A stretch of 31,512 nucleotides of DNA, taken from contig CAJTYC010000020.1 of the NCBI GenBank assembly GCA_910584185.1, forward strand, positions 1 to 31,512, read 5' to 3'. Within the stretch, counting starts at the first letter, position 1; every line of letters starts with the position of its first letter. Below the pieces are notes generated by a model, which saw nothing but the letters and a program-made list of their open reading frames with translations, was not told the origin of the DNA and searched no databases. The translations under genes were made by a program, and so were the position numbers. Shown piece by piece: positions 1-8,204 of this stretch. This DNA comes from an uncultured Muribaculaceae bacterium. GTDB taxonomy: Bacteria; Bacteroidota; Bacteroidia; Bacteroidales; Muribaculaceae.

Positions 1-23
1 AAATAGAGTCTAATAAATCGCAC

Positions 24-257
24 TCAAGCCGGTCTCACACAAGGGAGTACTTCAGAGATATACATGATACCACCGAATCTTTCAGGGCGCAAAGCTTCTG
101 CTATCTCTTGAGGAGAATGATTGAATTCAGCTTTCTTCATGGTGCGGTAATCATGTTGCACCACATAGCAGTAATGGCATTTGATATTGCATATTGTAGT
201 AGGCACGAGAACTTCAATGAAGCCATGAAGTTTGTCCTTACAATTATCGGTTTTCAT
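24..257 (-). pseudogene. 5' fragment of a radical SAM gene from the polysaccharide locus
   Basis: From an ATG at 257 the minus strand reads a typical radical-SAM N-terminus: a short lead, then VPTTICNIKCHYCYV with the cysteines in CX3CX2C spacing, then the stretch around EIAEALRPERFGGIMYI. This resembles the AdoMet/4Fe-4S binding front end of radical SAM proteins often found beside Bacteroidota capsule genes. After about residue 66 the expected Gly-rich strand (of GxGETL type) is absent. The reading frame runs into an unrelated ten-residue tail and a stop at 24-26, and the other two frames also hit stops within the first 60 bases. A single-base frameshift does not restore the family sequence, so the gene seems to be cut by rearrangement near position 55. 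It is transcribed away from the polysaccharide genes. The alternative is a short real protein of 77 residues, which I think less likely because the barrel is missing. Confidence 0.6.
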
Positions 258-381
258 AATTAATATCCAGATTAAACGGTCGTTAGATAAGGACAGTAGT
301 AAGGGGATTGAGGGCCAATATTTTATTACAGTCATTAAGAGTATGTTTAAATTCAAACACGCTCTAAAAAATATGTAAGAT

Positions 382-1332
382 ATGTATAAGAATAAGATAA
401 AAGAGTTGCGTAAGAAAATAGAAGATGCTTTGTTGCCGATGATTAGGGGCAAGAGGGTTGTTCTTCTTGATGTTCCGTATTATACCAATATTGGGGATAC
501 CTTGATTTGGGAGGGTACGCGTCAGATGTTGAAACGTAATGGAATCAAATGCTTGTTTGAATATTCGAATGAAGATTTTGATTTTCGCAATATTCCTGAT
601 GATGTAGTGATTTTGTGTTCGGGAGGTGGAAATTTTGGTGATATCTGGCCTCAGTTCAATAAGTTCAGGAACAAGGTGTTTGAAAATTATCCTGACCATC
701 AAATCATTATGCTTCCGCAGACAGTGTTTTTCTTTGACAAAGAAAAGATGCGGGAAGATGCCGAAATTGCGGCAAAACATAAGAAGTTAACTCTGATAGC
801 TCGCGATAAGGTGTCGTATGATTATCTCAAAGGGTGTTATAGGAATAATATCATGATGCTTCCGGACATGACGTTCTGCATAGATACTGATGAGTTAAAA
901 CGGAATATGGTATCATCTACTGGTAAGGATTTATTTTTCAAGCGAGTAGATGTGGAGATAAATAAGTCGTATGATTATAGCAAGTGTGTGCCTGCTGATT
1001 GTGATGTGCATGATTGGCCATCTTTGGAATATAATTATCCTTTTTGGGAGAATAAGTGGGTGGGACGCATATTCAATAGGCTATATGGATTCAGGCATGC
1101 TGCGCGAAACTGGTATGCTGTGCACCGATATCGACCGCATCAGGTGAGGATGGGTGTTGAGTTTCTCTCTAAATACGATAAAATATACACCACACGGCTT
1201 CATGCAGCCATATTGGCGATATTGTTGGGGAAGGAATTTATATTCTTTGACAACAATTATGGTAAGAATAGTGCGTTTTATAATACGTGGCTTGCTGATG
1301 ATGAAGCGATCAAGTTTGTTAATGCTGAGTAA
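382..1332 (+). CDS. Polysaccharide pyruvyl transferase family protein
   Basis: A 316-residue protein of the polysaccharide pyruvyl transferase family (CsaB/EpsI/WcaK type). Members move pyruvate from phosphoenolpyruvate to a sugar of a surface glycan as a ketal, or have related uses in exopolysaccharide synthesis. Visible family marks are the N-terminal NIGDTLIWEG segment, a central MLPQTVFFF and LIARDKVSYDYL segment, MLPDMTFCID, and near residue 272 the TTRLHAAILAILLGKEF block, whose Arg-Leu-His is the conserved family core. There is no signal peptide or membrane helix, so it should act in the cytoplasm. Start is the ATG at 382; no clear ribosome site precedes it, as usual in Bacteroidota. 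It is the first intact gene of the + strand locus and is followed 67 bp later by an acyltransferase. The gene is AT-rich relative to the genes after 3.6 kb. Acceptor sugar cannot be told. Confidence 0.85.
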   Translation: MYKNKIKELRKKIEDALLPMIRGKRVVLLDVPYYTNIGDTLIWEGTRQMLKRNGIKCLFEYSNEDFDFRNIPDDVVILCSGGGNFGDIWPQFNKFRNKVFENYPDHQIIMLPQTVFFFDKEKMREDAEIAAKHKKLTLIARDKVSYDYLKGCYRNNIMMLPDMTFCIDTDELKRNMVSSTGKDLFFKRVDVEINKSYDYSKCVPADCDVHDWPSLEYNYPFWENKWVGRIFNRLYGFRHAARNWYAVHRYRPHQVRMGVEFLSKYDKIYTTRLHAAILAILLGKEFIFFDNNYGKNSAFYNTWLADDEAIKFVNAE

Positions 1333-1399
1333 GAAATTAGTATTAGCCATAACTTGACCGAATATCTGATTGATTTAAAGATTCCTAGAGAAATATAAT

Positions 1400-2416
1400 A
1401 TGGCGAGATTAAAATATGTGGATATATGCCGTGGTTGGTGTATTGTGCTGATGATTATCGGTCATACTGTGGATGGTGTGCTTCGGACATTTATTTACAG
1501 TTTTCATATGCCGTTGTTTTTCATATTGAGCGGATATACTACGCGGTATTCAGAATCTTTGCAGGATTGCAAGAAGAGTGCAAAGCGATTGGCGTTGTAT
1601 ACGCTACGCATATTGTTGTTGGTATGGGGTGTTCAGTCTATTTATGAGTTGTTTGTCAATCTTGGTGAATATGAATCTGTATGGGAATGTGTAAAGGTAC
1701 AGGTATACAGATTGCTGTTGTCTTCAAGTCAAAACACTGATATAGGTGGGCTTACTATCCCTCATATATCGCCTATATGGTTTGTGGTGTGCCTGTTTTT
1801 TGCAAGGGTTATGTATGATGCAATGCATTTGAGATTGCAAGGGGGTGTCCGATTTATAGGAGCGTTAATTATTGGCATAATCGGAATATTAATTGGCCAG
1901 TGGTTTGTATTGCCTTATTCTTTCGATATTGCCTTGGCTGTCGTTCCTTTCTTATGGTTTGGAGATTATATGAAAGGAAAGAATGTATTCAGTTTTAAAG
2001 CCTTTATTTTATCTATTGCCGTATTCTCAATCTCGTTTGTGGTTATTGCAAAAGCGACACATACAGGCATGGAGTTAGTGGCCAGACGATATAGCTTATT
2101 CCCATTGTGTTATTTTGGTGCATGTGCTGCTACTGTGGCACTGATTGCAGTGGCAAAATATGTGGAGAATAAATTTTCTGCTCGATTAGTAAGAATCATG
2201 TGTCTGGCCGGTGAATTTTCTTTGACTATATTGATTGTGCATGTCTTTGACATCTATTATAAGTTCCTATTCAAGACAGATAATATGTATCTGACTTCTG
2301 CGATGAGGGTGGGTGTTGTATTGGCAATCGCTGCGTTGTGTATATATGTAAAGAGGCAATTTGTGAAGTCGAATATTTATCCTCTTCGGATAGCTTATAA
2401 GGGTAAAAATATGTAA
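1400..2416 (+). CDS. Membrane acyltransferase (acyltransferase 3 / OafA type)
   Basis: A 338-residue multi-spanning membrane protein of the acyltransferase 3 family, which O-acetylates or otherwise acylates sugars of surface polysaccharides. The N-terminus has the family signature: RLKYVDICRGWCIVLMIIGH with the conserved His near residue 22, followed by the FHMPLFFILSGY segment. About ten hydrophobic helices follow, including an ISPIWFVVCLFFARV helix typical of the family, and a basic C-terminal tail. It lies between the pyruvyl transferase and a GT2 gene, so it probably decorates the same glycan. The start at 1400 is an ATG. Composition is AT-rich like its two neighbours. The acyl donor and the acceptor position are unknown. 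This is one of three acyltransferase-3 proteins in the window, and it is not closely similar by eye to the others. Confidence 0.88.
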   Translation: MARLKYVDICRGWCIVLMIIGHTVDGVLRTFIYSFHMPLFFILSGYTTRYSESLQDCKKSAKRLALYTLRILLLVWGVQSIYELFVNLGEYESVWECVKVQVYRLLLSSSQNTDIGGLTIPHISPIWFVVCLFFARVMYDAMHLRLQGGVRFIGALIIGIIGILIGQWFVLPYSFDIALAVVPFLWFGDYMKGKNVFSFKAFILSIAVFSISFVVIAKATHTGMELVARRYSLFPLCYFGACAATVALIAVAKYVENKFSARLVRIMCLAGEFSLTILIVHVFDIYYKFLFKTDNMYLTSAMRVGVVLAIAALCIYVKRQFVKSNIYPLRIAYKGKNM

Positions 2417-2565
2417 CAATTGGCTGTTTAAATTAGGAAGCGGGTCTTGGCATTTTTACTCTCAGTATCCTTATGGAGACTATTGTTGATTGGGAACATA
2501 TGAAGTTCTGCGTTTCTATTTTTTATTCCTACAAATTTCATGTCTGTTTTAACGCTCATTAAATC

Positions 2566-3555
2566 ATGACTAAATTTCCTCTTGTTTCTTTAATTGTGCC
2601 TGTCTATAATGTCGGTGGGTATCTGACTGAGTGCTTGGAGTCTGCCATAGGGCAATCGTATCGTAATCTTGAGATTGTGGTTGTGGATGATGGCTCCACA
2701 GATGGCAGTCCGGCTATCTGTGATTCGTTTTCCGCTCGCGATACAAGAGTAAAGGTGATTCATAAGCCGAATGGTGGTCTAAGTTCGGCGCGTGTTGCAG
2801 GTATGAATGCTGCTACGGGCGAGTTCGTGTTTCATCTTGATGGGGATGATTCTTTGCCTGTAGATGCTATTAAGTCTTTGGTAGCAAAACAGCAGGAGGG
2901 AGATTATGACTTGGTGTTTGGAAATTTCAGAAGATGTTTTGAAGACCATAGTGAGGATGTGGTTCGTGAATGGGAGGAAGATAGAGGTGATTATATAGAT
3001 AGGATTGTGACAGACTTGGGTTATCCGCATTTTGTGTGGGGCATCTTGATAAGGAAGTCAATTTATGATAATAACGATATTGCACCGGAAATAGGTGCTA
3101 ATGTGGGTGAAGATTTGCAGGTTTTGCCTAAGTTGCTGCATTATAGTGAGCGAATTGGAAAGATTGATGACGTCGTTTACAACTATACTGTTTCAAATGC
3201 TTCCTCTTTGACATATGGTAAGTCATATGGGCGCCTGCTTCAGGATGTGCGGTCGGTTGATATTTTGCGTGAGTTTCTTAGAGAGAAGGGATACGAGGGA
3301 GAGTGTGAGAAGCTGAAACGTGCCCGGCACTTTATGTTGGCCTATGGGATTGTTGATCTTTTGGATAAGATGAGTGCTGATGAATTCAGTACTGTCAAGG
3401 GTTATTATGATGATCCTTCTGCACAGGTGCATAATGTGAAGTTGGATTTGAGGTGCAGAGTTGTTTTGAGAATGCCTAATAGGCTCATGGCTTTGGGAGT
3501 TAACAATGCTTTCAAGTGGTTGTCGAGGGTGAAGAGGGTATTGATGAGGAGATGA
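2566..3555 (+). CDS. Glycosyltransferase family 2
   Basis: A 329-residue GT-A fold glycosyltransferase of family GT2, expected to add one sugar from a nucleotide sugar to the growing lipid-linked repeat unit at the inner face of the cytoplasmic membrane. The N-terminus shows LVSLIVPVYNVGGYL, then SYRNLEIVVVDDGSTDGS (nucleotide binding), then NGGLSSARVAGMNAATGE, and the metal-binding DXD-type acid cluster in FHLDGDDSLP near residue 92. The remaining two thirds is less conserved and probably sets acceptor choice. There are no membrane helices. The start is the ATG at 2566, after a 149-bp gap in which I see no gene. It is the last of the AT-rich genes; composition shifts immediately after it. 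Donor and acceptor sugars cannot be read from the sequence. Confidence 0.9.
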   Translation: MTKFPLVSLIVPVYNVGGYLTECLESAIGQSYRNLEIVVVDDGSTDGSPAICDSFSARDTRVKVIHKPNGGLSSARVAGMNAATGEFVFHLDGDDSLPVDAIKSLVAKQQEGDYDLVFGNFRRCFEDHSEDVVREWEEDRGDYIDRIVTDLGYPHFVWGILIRKSIYDNNDIAPEIGANVGEDLQVLPKLLHYSERIGKIDDVVYNYTVSNASSLTYGKSYGRLLQDVRSVDILREFLREKGYEGECEKLKRARHFMLAYGIVDLLDKMSADEFSTVKGYYDDPSAQVHNVKLDLRCRVVLRMPNRLMALGVNNAFKWLSRVKRVLMRR

Positions 3556-3604
3556 TTGGCTATCCAGGAGGGTTAAGAGCCCGTCTCATAAAATGTGAAG
3601 AAAT

Positions 3605-3636
3605 TTTGGTGGGGTTGTTTGCTTTGATTAATTTTG
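3605..3636 (+). promoter_or_regulatory. Bacteroidota-type promoter before the polymerase gene
   Basis: TTTG at 3605-3608 and TAATTTTG at 3629-3636 are separated by 20 bp. This matches the primary sigma factor consensus of Bacteroidota (-33 TTTG and -7 TAnnTTTG). The start of transcription would fall about 20 bases before the GTG at 3662. It sits exactly where the base composition of the locus changes, which would make the downstream genes a separate transcription unit or module. Confidence 0.5.
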
Positions 3637-3661
3637 CATCTTGGATTAAATAATTACGCTT

Positions 3662-4957
3662 GTGGCTTATCTTAACATCATATATTTTTTGATTATCACT
3701 CTTGTCGGGTTCAAGTATCTTCGGTCTGACGGCAAGGTGGTCAAGGGTGGTTTTAACCCGGCTGTTGCTTATCATTATTCGGGTGTTGAGCTTTTCTGGT
3801 GCCTGACTTATGCTACGGGGCTTTTGGCTTTCTCGCTCGAGATGGGTCTTAACCTTATGGCTATCCGGCTTCTTGTGCTTGAGATTTTGTGTGTCATGGG
3901 ATTGTCGATGGCTCGTTATAAGCCTGTGTGGTCTTTGCCTTTGAAGATTTATGTCGCTTATTTGCTTTGGATTTGTATAGGAGCATTTTATGGGCCGTCT
4001 ATGTTTATTGGGATTCGTGTGATTCTTAAATACATGTATCCTATATTACTTTGTCTATTTGCTTCGGCTGCTGTCAGGGACAGTGAGGTGTTTATGAAGT
4101 CTTCATTGTTGGCTCGGGCTGTGGCTGCTGTGTCTATCCCATTTTTTCTGATTCCTTTTCTTAATATGTTTGTACCCGGTGTATTTTGGTATGGCACTGC
4201 TTCTGCAATCAATTATATATCGTTAATGATTTTTTCGGTGGGGATGTTTTTCTTTTCTAATCAGAAGAGAAAGAATCTTTTATATACGCTTTTGTTTTTG
4301 GCCCCTTGTTTTATTGCTGTTTTTAGGACTTCTATTATGGGGTCGGGAGTTGCGATTGCGGCATTTTGTTTGATTAAGTATAAGATTAAGGCTGTGCCGT
4401 ATATTGCTGCTGTGCTTTTGGTAGGGGCTGTCAGCGTGTTTTATGTTGAGCCTATCAAGGAGAAGATGTTTTATGATACCAATGTTACTTTGCAGGATTA
4501 TCTTGACGGTAAGATTGATGAAAATAATTTTAATACAAATATGAGAAGCACGATGTGGAAAAAACTTCAGAAAAAATTTTATGAGGAGCATGAGGTGATT
4601 GGCAGCGGCACGGGTAGTGTGCAAACTTATATGTATGCCAACCGTTCGGAGTTTGGTGGGCTTACTGTGCCGCATTCTGACTTTGTTCAGCAGAAGTGCG
4701 ATAATGGGTTGATTGGGTTGATTCTCTATGGGGCTATTGTCTTTACTGCTTTCTTTGATTGTGCTGTCACTTATTGGCGTAATCGGAATGGGGTTATACG
4801 GCTTTGCGCTATTGTGGCTGGGGCTTCTATGCTTGGGGTTTATGCTACGCTTTATTCTGACAATGTTGTGAATTATTCTATGGCCACGTTGTCTATGCCT
4901 TTCGGGTTTTATGGGATGATGCTTGGCATGCGGCGGCAACAGCAGCTTGGGGGTTAG
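3662..4957 (+). CDS. O-antigen polymerase / ligase-like membrane protein (Wzy type)
   Basis: A 431-residue protein that is almost entirely hydrophobic, with about ten to twelve membrane helices and one long external loop around residues 280-350. Within the loop lies GSGTGSVQTYMYANRSEFGG followed by TVPHSDFVQQKCDNGLIGL. A His followed by a stretch leading to a Gly-Leu-Ile-Gly-Leu helix is the common mark of Wzy polymerases and WaaL ligases (pattern HNxyLxxlxexGxxGl). The role is therefore joining of repeat units in the periplasm or on the outer membrane lipid. The reading frame opens at 3650, and the GTG at 3662 is the best start candidate although ATT/TTG-like codons lie just upstream. No clear ribosome site is seen. 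Polymerase and ligase cannot be separated by sequence alone; in a locus with several glycosyltransferases a polymerase is the likelier role. Confidence 0.8.
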   Translation: MAYLNIIYFLIITLVGFKYLRSDGKVVKGGFNPAVAYHYSGVELFWCLTYATGLLAFSLEMGLNLMAIRLLVLEILCVMGLSMARYKPVWSLPLKIYVAYLLWICIGAFYGPSMFIGIRVILKYMYPILLCLFASAAVRDSEVFMKSSLLARAVAAVSIPFFLIPFLNMFVPGVFWYGTASAINYISLMIFSVGMFFFSNQKRKNLLYTLLFLAPCFIAVFRTSIMGSGVAIAAFCLIKYKIKAVPYIAAVLLVGAVSVFYVEPIKEKMFYDTNVTLQDYLDGKIDENNFNTNMRSTMWKKLQKKFYEEHEVIGSGTGSVQTYMYANRSEFGGLTVPHSDFVQQKCDNGLIGLILYGAIVFTAFFDCAVTYWRNRNGVIRLCAIVAGASMLGVYATLYSDNVVNYSMATLSMPFGFYGMMLGMRRQQQLGG

Positions 4958-4973
4958 CTTTTTTGAAGACATG

Positions 4974-5006
4974 GGCGCTTTGCGCCACATATCCGGCTTT
5001 CGCCGG
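4974..5006. repeat. Two adjacent compact hairpins
   Basis: GGCGC-TTT-GCGCC at 4974-4986 is followed six bases later by CCGGC-TTTC-GCCGG at 4993-5006. Both are perfect five-base stems with T-rich loops of three or four bases. They lie 16 bases after the stop of the polymerase gene. A weak T-rich stretch (CCCCTTTTGG) follows, so they could act as a terminator or as an RNA-stabilising structure. A similar hairpin core, GCGC-TTT-GCGC, recurs at 22358-22368. Confidence 0.5.
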
Positions 5007-5039
5007 GACAGGTTTCCCCTTTTGGAATTGTTTTGCACG

Positions 5040-5063
5040 AGGACATAAAGGACATTAAGGACC
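5040..5063 (+). repeat. Short 9-bp tandem repeat
   Basis: AGGACATAA at 5040-5048, AGGACATTA at 5049-5057 and a partial AGGAC at 5058-5062 form about two and a half copies of a 9-bp unit in the gap before the second acyltransferase. No function is evident. Confidence 0.55.
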
Positions 5064-5124
5064 TTTTGGGTTGGTTTGCTTCGCCGGGCTTATTTGTTGG
5101 TTTTGTCTAATTTTTTTGATTATT

Positions 5125-6186
5125 ATGGGTAAGTGTTTGAGTGATAACTTTTTAGCTATCGGGGGGGGTAATGGTGAGGTTTCGGCCTTGGCCTTGGCTT
5201 CGGCTTCGGTTGGATCTAAGCCTCGTTATGGTAGTGTGGATGTGTTGAAGGGGTTGGCCATTCTATTGGTGGTTTGGTCTCATACTGATTGTATCGGCTC
5301 TGAGCTTTGGAAGTGCGGGACTTTCGGTAATATCGCTTTTTTCTTTCTGAGCGGGTTTTTCTTTAAGGTTAATGCCCCTTTCGGGGAGTTTATGAGCAGG
5401 AGGGTTTGGCGGTTGCTGTTGCCTTTTTTCTTGTTTTATGTATTGTCGATTCCTTTCAGGTATGTCACTGATTTGTGGGATTATCGATCTTTTACGGTGT
5501 TTGATTGGAGTCGGATTTGGGATATCTTTAAGGTGGAGGCAGAGCATGATTATCTTTCACTCAATGTGCCGTTGTGGTTTTTATTCACTATCTTTTGGAT
5601 TCAATTGTTCGGGTTCTTTGTAATGAGGCTACCTAAATGGTGTGTATTGGTTGTGGGTTTGGCAGCGTTATTTTTCGGTCCGGATATTCTTGATTGGCCA
5701 ACGGCGGTGATGTTTAACAATGCTTGTTATTGGTTTGGCTTTTTTGCTGTGGGCTATGTTGTTGGGCGACCTTTGCTTAAAGTCCTGAGTGATTATAGAT
5801 GGCGGTTGATTACTTTAGTCTTTGGCCTGGTGGTCTGCGTGGGGTTAGTTTGTTTTTTGGAATCTAATGGGGCTAACGGGTACTTCCGGATTCTTGTGGG
5901 TATGGCATATCTGGCTGCTGATGTAGCTTTGTTGGCAGTAGGTAGTTTTATAGAGGATTTGAGGGTTTCTCGGTGGCTTCTGTTTTACGGGGAGAGTTCT
6001 TTGTTTATACTTGGGGCGCATTTGTTTGTCTTGAATCCTTTGGCCCGGATTTCTTATAAGGTAACACGGATTTATGATCCTTGGTTGGGATTGGCTTGTG
6101 TGGTGCTTACGGCCTTGATTTTGGTGCCTGTTATCGGGTATGCTAAGCGCCGGTGGCCAATGCTTACCAGCGATTGGCGGCCTTAG
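5125..6186 (+). CDS. Membrane acyltransferase (acyltransferase 3 family)
   Basis: A 353-residue integral membrane acyltransferase, probably decorating the polysaccharide with an acyl group. The catalytic-type His lies in the first helix (LKGLAILLVVWSHTD, near residue 49), followed by GNIAFFFLSGFFFKVNAPF and a basic loop SRRVWRLLLPFFLFYV, all typical of the family. About ten helices follow; VPLWFLFTIFWIQL is the usual helix with Pro-Leu-Trp-Phe. I chose the ATG at 5125. The frame stays open upstream to a TTG at 5071, but that would add a hydrophobic stretch with no family match. An unusual N-terminal tail of about 35 residues rich in Gly, Ala and Ser precedes the first helix. The protein ends with a hydrophilic tail and is followed by a 93-bp gap before the acetyltransferase. 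The coding strand is strikingly rich in G and T. Confidence 0.87.
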   Translation: MGKCLSDNFLAIGGGNGEVSALALASASVGSKPRYGSVDVLKGLAILLVVWSHTDCIGSELWKCGTFGNIAFFFLSGFFFKVNAPFGEFMSRRVWRLLLPFFLFYVLSIPFRYVTDLWDYRSFTVFDWSRIWDIFKVEAEHDYLSLNVPLWFLFTIFWIQLFGFFVMRLPKWCVLVVGLAALFFGPDILDWPTAVMFNNACYWFGFFAVGYVVGRPLLKVLSDYRWRLITLVFGLVVCVGLVCFLESNGANGYFRILVGMAYLAADVALLAVGSFIEDLRVSRWLLFYGESSLFILGAHLFVLNPLARISYKVTRIYDPWLGLACVVLTALILVPVIGYAKRRWPMLTSDWRP

Positions 6187-6279
6187 TTTTCGCGGGATGG
6201 ACTTTTTATTCTGGCTTCCGCCCTCACACTGCTCCTTTTGTGGGGTAGTTTTGTTGTTATTATAAATCTTTTTAATTAG

Positions 6280-6957
6280 ATGGGAAAGTTTCGGAGGTTG
6301 GTGGAGTTGATGGGGGCTTTGCCTCGGTCTGTTTGGTTTTGTTTCAGGTGGTTGCCTTTTGGGCAGGCTTTGCGGTTGCCTGTCTGGATTGCCCCTAATG
6401 TCAGGGTCAAGTCTATGTGGCGTGGTGGACTGGTGCTCTCGGATGCTCGGTTCAATTCTTGTCATATCGGGTTTCATTGTGCTGATGCTGTGGATTGTTA
6501 TGGGGTTCATACCATTGTTTGTGTCAAGCCTGGGGGGAGGTGGCTTGTAGAGTCGGGGTTGCATATCGGGCGTGGGGCTATTGTGAATGTTAATGGCGAC
6601 GGTGTGCTTCGCACGGGGCGTCATTTTGCTGTGTCGGGCACTACAAGTATTGTTTGCTCTAAGTCTATCTGTATAGGCGATGATGTGCAGTTCAGCTGGA
6701 ATTCATTGGTTATGGATAGTGATGCCCATAAGGTGTATGATGTGGCCGGGAGGTGGATGAATTTGCCTCGTGAGGTTAGGATTGGCTCGAAGGTGTGGGT
6801 GGCTGCCAATGTTACTGTTATGAAGGGTAGTGTGATTGGTGATAATTGTGTTGTGGCCGGTAATTCTATGGTGAATAGTGCTGTCGGTGAGTCTGATTGT
6901 GTTATCGCCGGTGTCCCGGCCCGCAAGGTCAAGGAGATCGGTGGTTGGGAGATTTAG
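6280..6957 (+). CDS. Hexapeptide-repeat (left-handed beta-helix) acetyltransferase
   Basis: A 225-residue soluble acyltransferase of the LbH/hexapeptide class (maltose/galactoside O-acetyltransferase, WcaF/NodL relatives), expected to move an acetyl group from acetyl-CoA to a sugar. The middle carries imperfect hexapeptide turns (for example IGRGAIVNVNGDGVLRTG and ICIGDDVQFSWNSLVMDS). The catalytic-type His is in MDSDAHKVYD near residue 149. The C-terminal part has VRIGSKVWVAANVTVMKGS, then IGDNCVVAGNSMV and the classic closing VIAGVPARKVKEIGG. The start ATG at 6280 follows a 93-bp gap that contains a TAGTTTTG box at 6246-6253, but I find no matching upstream TTTG. It lies between a membrane acyltransferase and a GT4 gene, so it likely modifies the same glycan or a precursor sugar. 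Confidence 0.85.
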   Translation: MGKFRRLVELMGALPRSVWFCFRWLPFGQALRLPVWIAPNVRVKSMWRGGLVLSDARFNSCHIGFHCADAVDCYGVHTIVCVKPGGRWLVESGLHIGRGAIVNVNGDGVLRTGRHFAVSGTTSIVCSKSICIGDDVQFSWNSLVMDSDAHKVYDVAGRWMNLPREVRIGSKVWVAANVTVMKGSVIGDNCVVAGNSMVNSAVGESDCVIAGVPARKVKEIGGWEI

Positions 6958-7056
6958 AACCCGTGGCGCTATAGATTTAGTTGGTTGGTTTGTCGTTTTT
7001 TTGTTTGGTGGTTTGGGGATTGTTGGTTATTTTTGCTTTCTTTTTCTTTGTTGTGT

Positions 7057-8199
7057 ATGAGAGTATTGGTTTGTATTCCTTGTTTGCTTACCGGGGGGAC
7101 TGAGATTCAGACTCTTAGTCTTGTTGAGGCTTTGGTCTTGGCGGGGCATCGGGTCGATGTGGCTTGCTATTTTGAGTGGGCTGACGCAATGGTGGCTCGA
7201 TATGAGCGGGCCAGGGCCCGGGTGCATCTGCTTTCTTCTGAGAGTCGGCGTCCTGTTGGGGTTTGGGCTACCGTCAGGTTGCTTTGGCGAGGTTTGGGGC
7301 GTGTGGTTCGTGAAGTTAGACCTGATGTGGCTCATGTGCAATATATGGCTCCGGGAGCTTTGCCTATCTTGGTGCTCCGGGCTTTGGGGGTCAGGCGTAT
7401 AGTGGCAACTGCCCATACCGCCGGTGATATTTATTCTCGCACCGGATTGCGGGTGTTGAGGTGGCTTAACCGGCGGGTGCTTCGGGGTTTCCAGTGTATC
7501 ACGCTTGTGGCGGAGCGGTCGTTTTTTGGCGATGCGCAGCTGTTTGGCGATGGGGTGAGACTCCGTAAGCATGGCAATCATTTCACTATCTATAATAATA
7601 TCCCGTCTTATATCTCGCTTCTTGAGGGTGGTCGGAATCGTGGTGATGTGGTGACTGTGGGTGTGGTGTCGCGTCTTGAGAGTATCAAGGGGATGGATTT
7701 GGTGGTGCCGGCTATGGCCCGTGTCTTTGCTGCTGCCGATGCTGCCGGTGTCGGTTGTAGGCTGCTTGTGGTGGGCGACGGTAACCAGCGTGGGCCTATG
7801 GAGCGTCAGGCTTCGGAGCTTGGGGTGAGTGACCGGGTGGAGTTTGCCGGGCGTCGTGGCCAGGATGAGCTCCAAAGTTTTTATGACCGGATTGATGTGC
7901 TGCTTATGCCGTCGCGGTCGGAGGGCTTCGGGCTTACGGCTGTTGAGGGAATGGCCCGCGGGTGTGTGCCTGTGGTGGCTGATGTCGGGGGATTGCCTGA
8001 GGTTGTATGCGACGAGGAGTCAGGACTTCTTCATGAGCGTGAGAGTGTCGGGTCTCTGGCCCGGCAGGTGGAGCGGGTGGTTTGTGATGCCGGGCTTTGG
8101 GCGCGGCTTTCCGCCGGGGCCCTTGAGCGGGCTGCTTGCTTTGGCCTGGAGGCTTATCGTGGGCAGATTGCTGATTGGTATAAACTTATAAACTTATAG
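7057..8199 (+). CDS. Glycosyltransferase family 4
   Basis: A 380-residue GT-B fold retaining glycosyltransferase. It begins MRVLVCIPCLLTGGTEIQTL, the usual first strand and Gly-Gly donor/acceptor loop, and has TAHTAGDIYSR near residue 120. The C-terminal Rossmann domain starts at VVTVGVVSRLESIKGMDLVV (about 198-217), followed by LLVVGDGNQRGPME and VEFAGRRGQDELQSFY. The EX7E nucleotide-sugar motif is at residues 289-297 (SEGFGLTAVEGMA), then PVVADVGGLPEVV. The frame is open 24 codons further upstream, but those residues are only hydrophobic, aromatic-rich read-through of a G/T-rich gap, so the ATG at 7057 is preferred. The next GT4 gene begins five bases after its stop, which implies co-transcription. 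The donor sugar cannot be assigned. Confidence 0.92.
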   Translation: MRVLVCIPCLLTGGTEIQTLSLVEALVLAGHRVDVACYFEWADAMVARYERARARVHLLSSESRRPVGVWATVRLLWRGLGRVVREVRPDVAHVQYMAPGALPILVLRALGVRRIVATAHTAGDIYSRTGLRVLRWLNRRVLRGFQCITLVAERSFFGDAQLFGDGVRLRKHGNHFTIYNNIPSYISLLEGGRNRGDVVTVGVVSRLESIKGMDLVVPAMARVFAAADAAGVGCRLLVVGDGNQRGPMERQASELGVSDRVEFAGRRGQDELQSFYDRIDVLLMPSRSEGFGLTAVEGMARGCVPVVADVGGLPEVVCDEESGLLHERESVGSLARQVERVVCDAGLWARLSAGALERAACFGLEAYRGQIADWYKLINL

Positions 8200-8204
8200 G
8201 GTAT

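Noticed and set aside
2417..2565. Possible small gene in the gap between the acyltransferase and GT2 genes
   Set aside because: No frame with a start and reasonable composition; nothing structured was seen.
5071..5124. TTG start at 5071 for the second acyltransferase
   Set aside because: The added residues are a hydrophobic read-through with no match to the family start; the ATG at 5125 is closer to the conserved helix.
4280..7875. Other long minus-strand open frames (4280-5038, 5845-6624, 7027-7875)
   Set aside because: Same reason: shadow frames opposite well-supported + strand genes, with low-complexity basic products.
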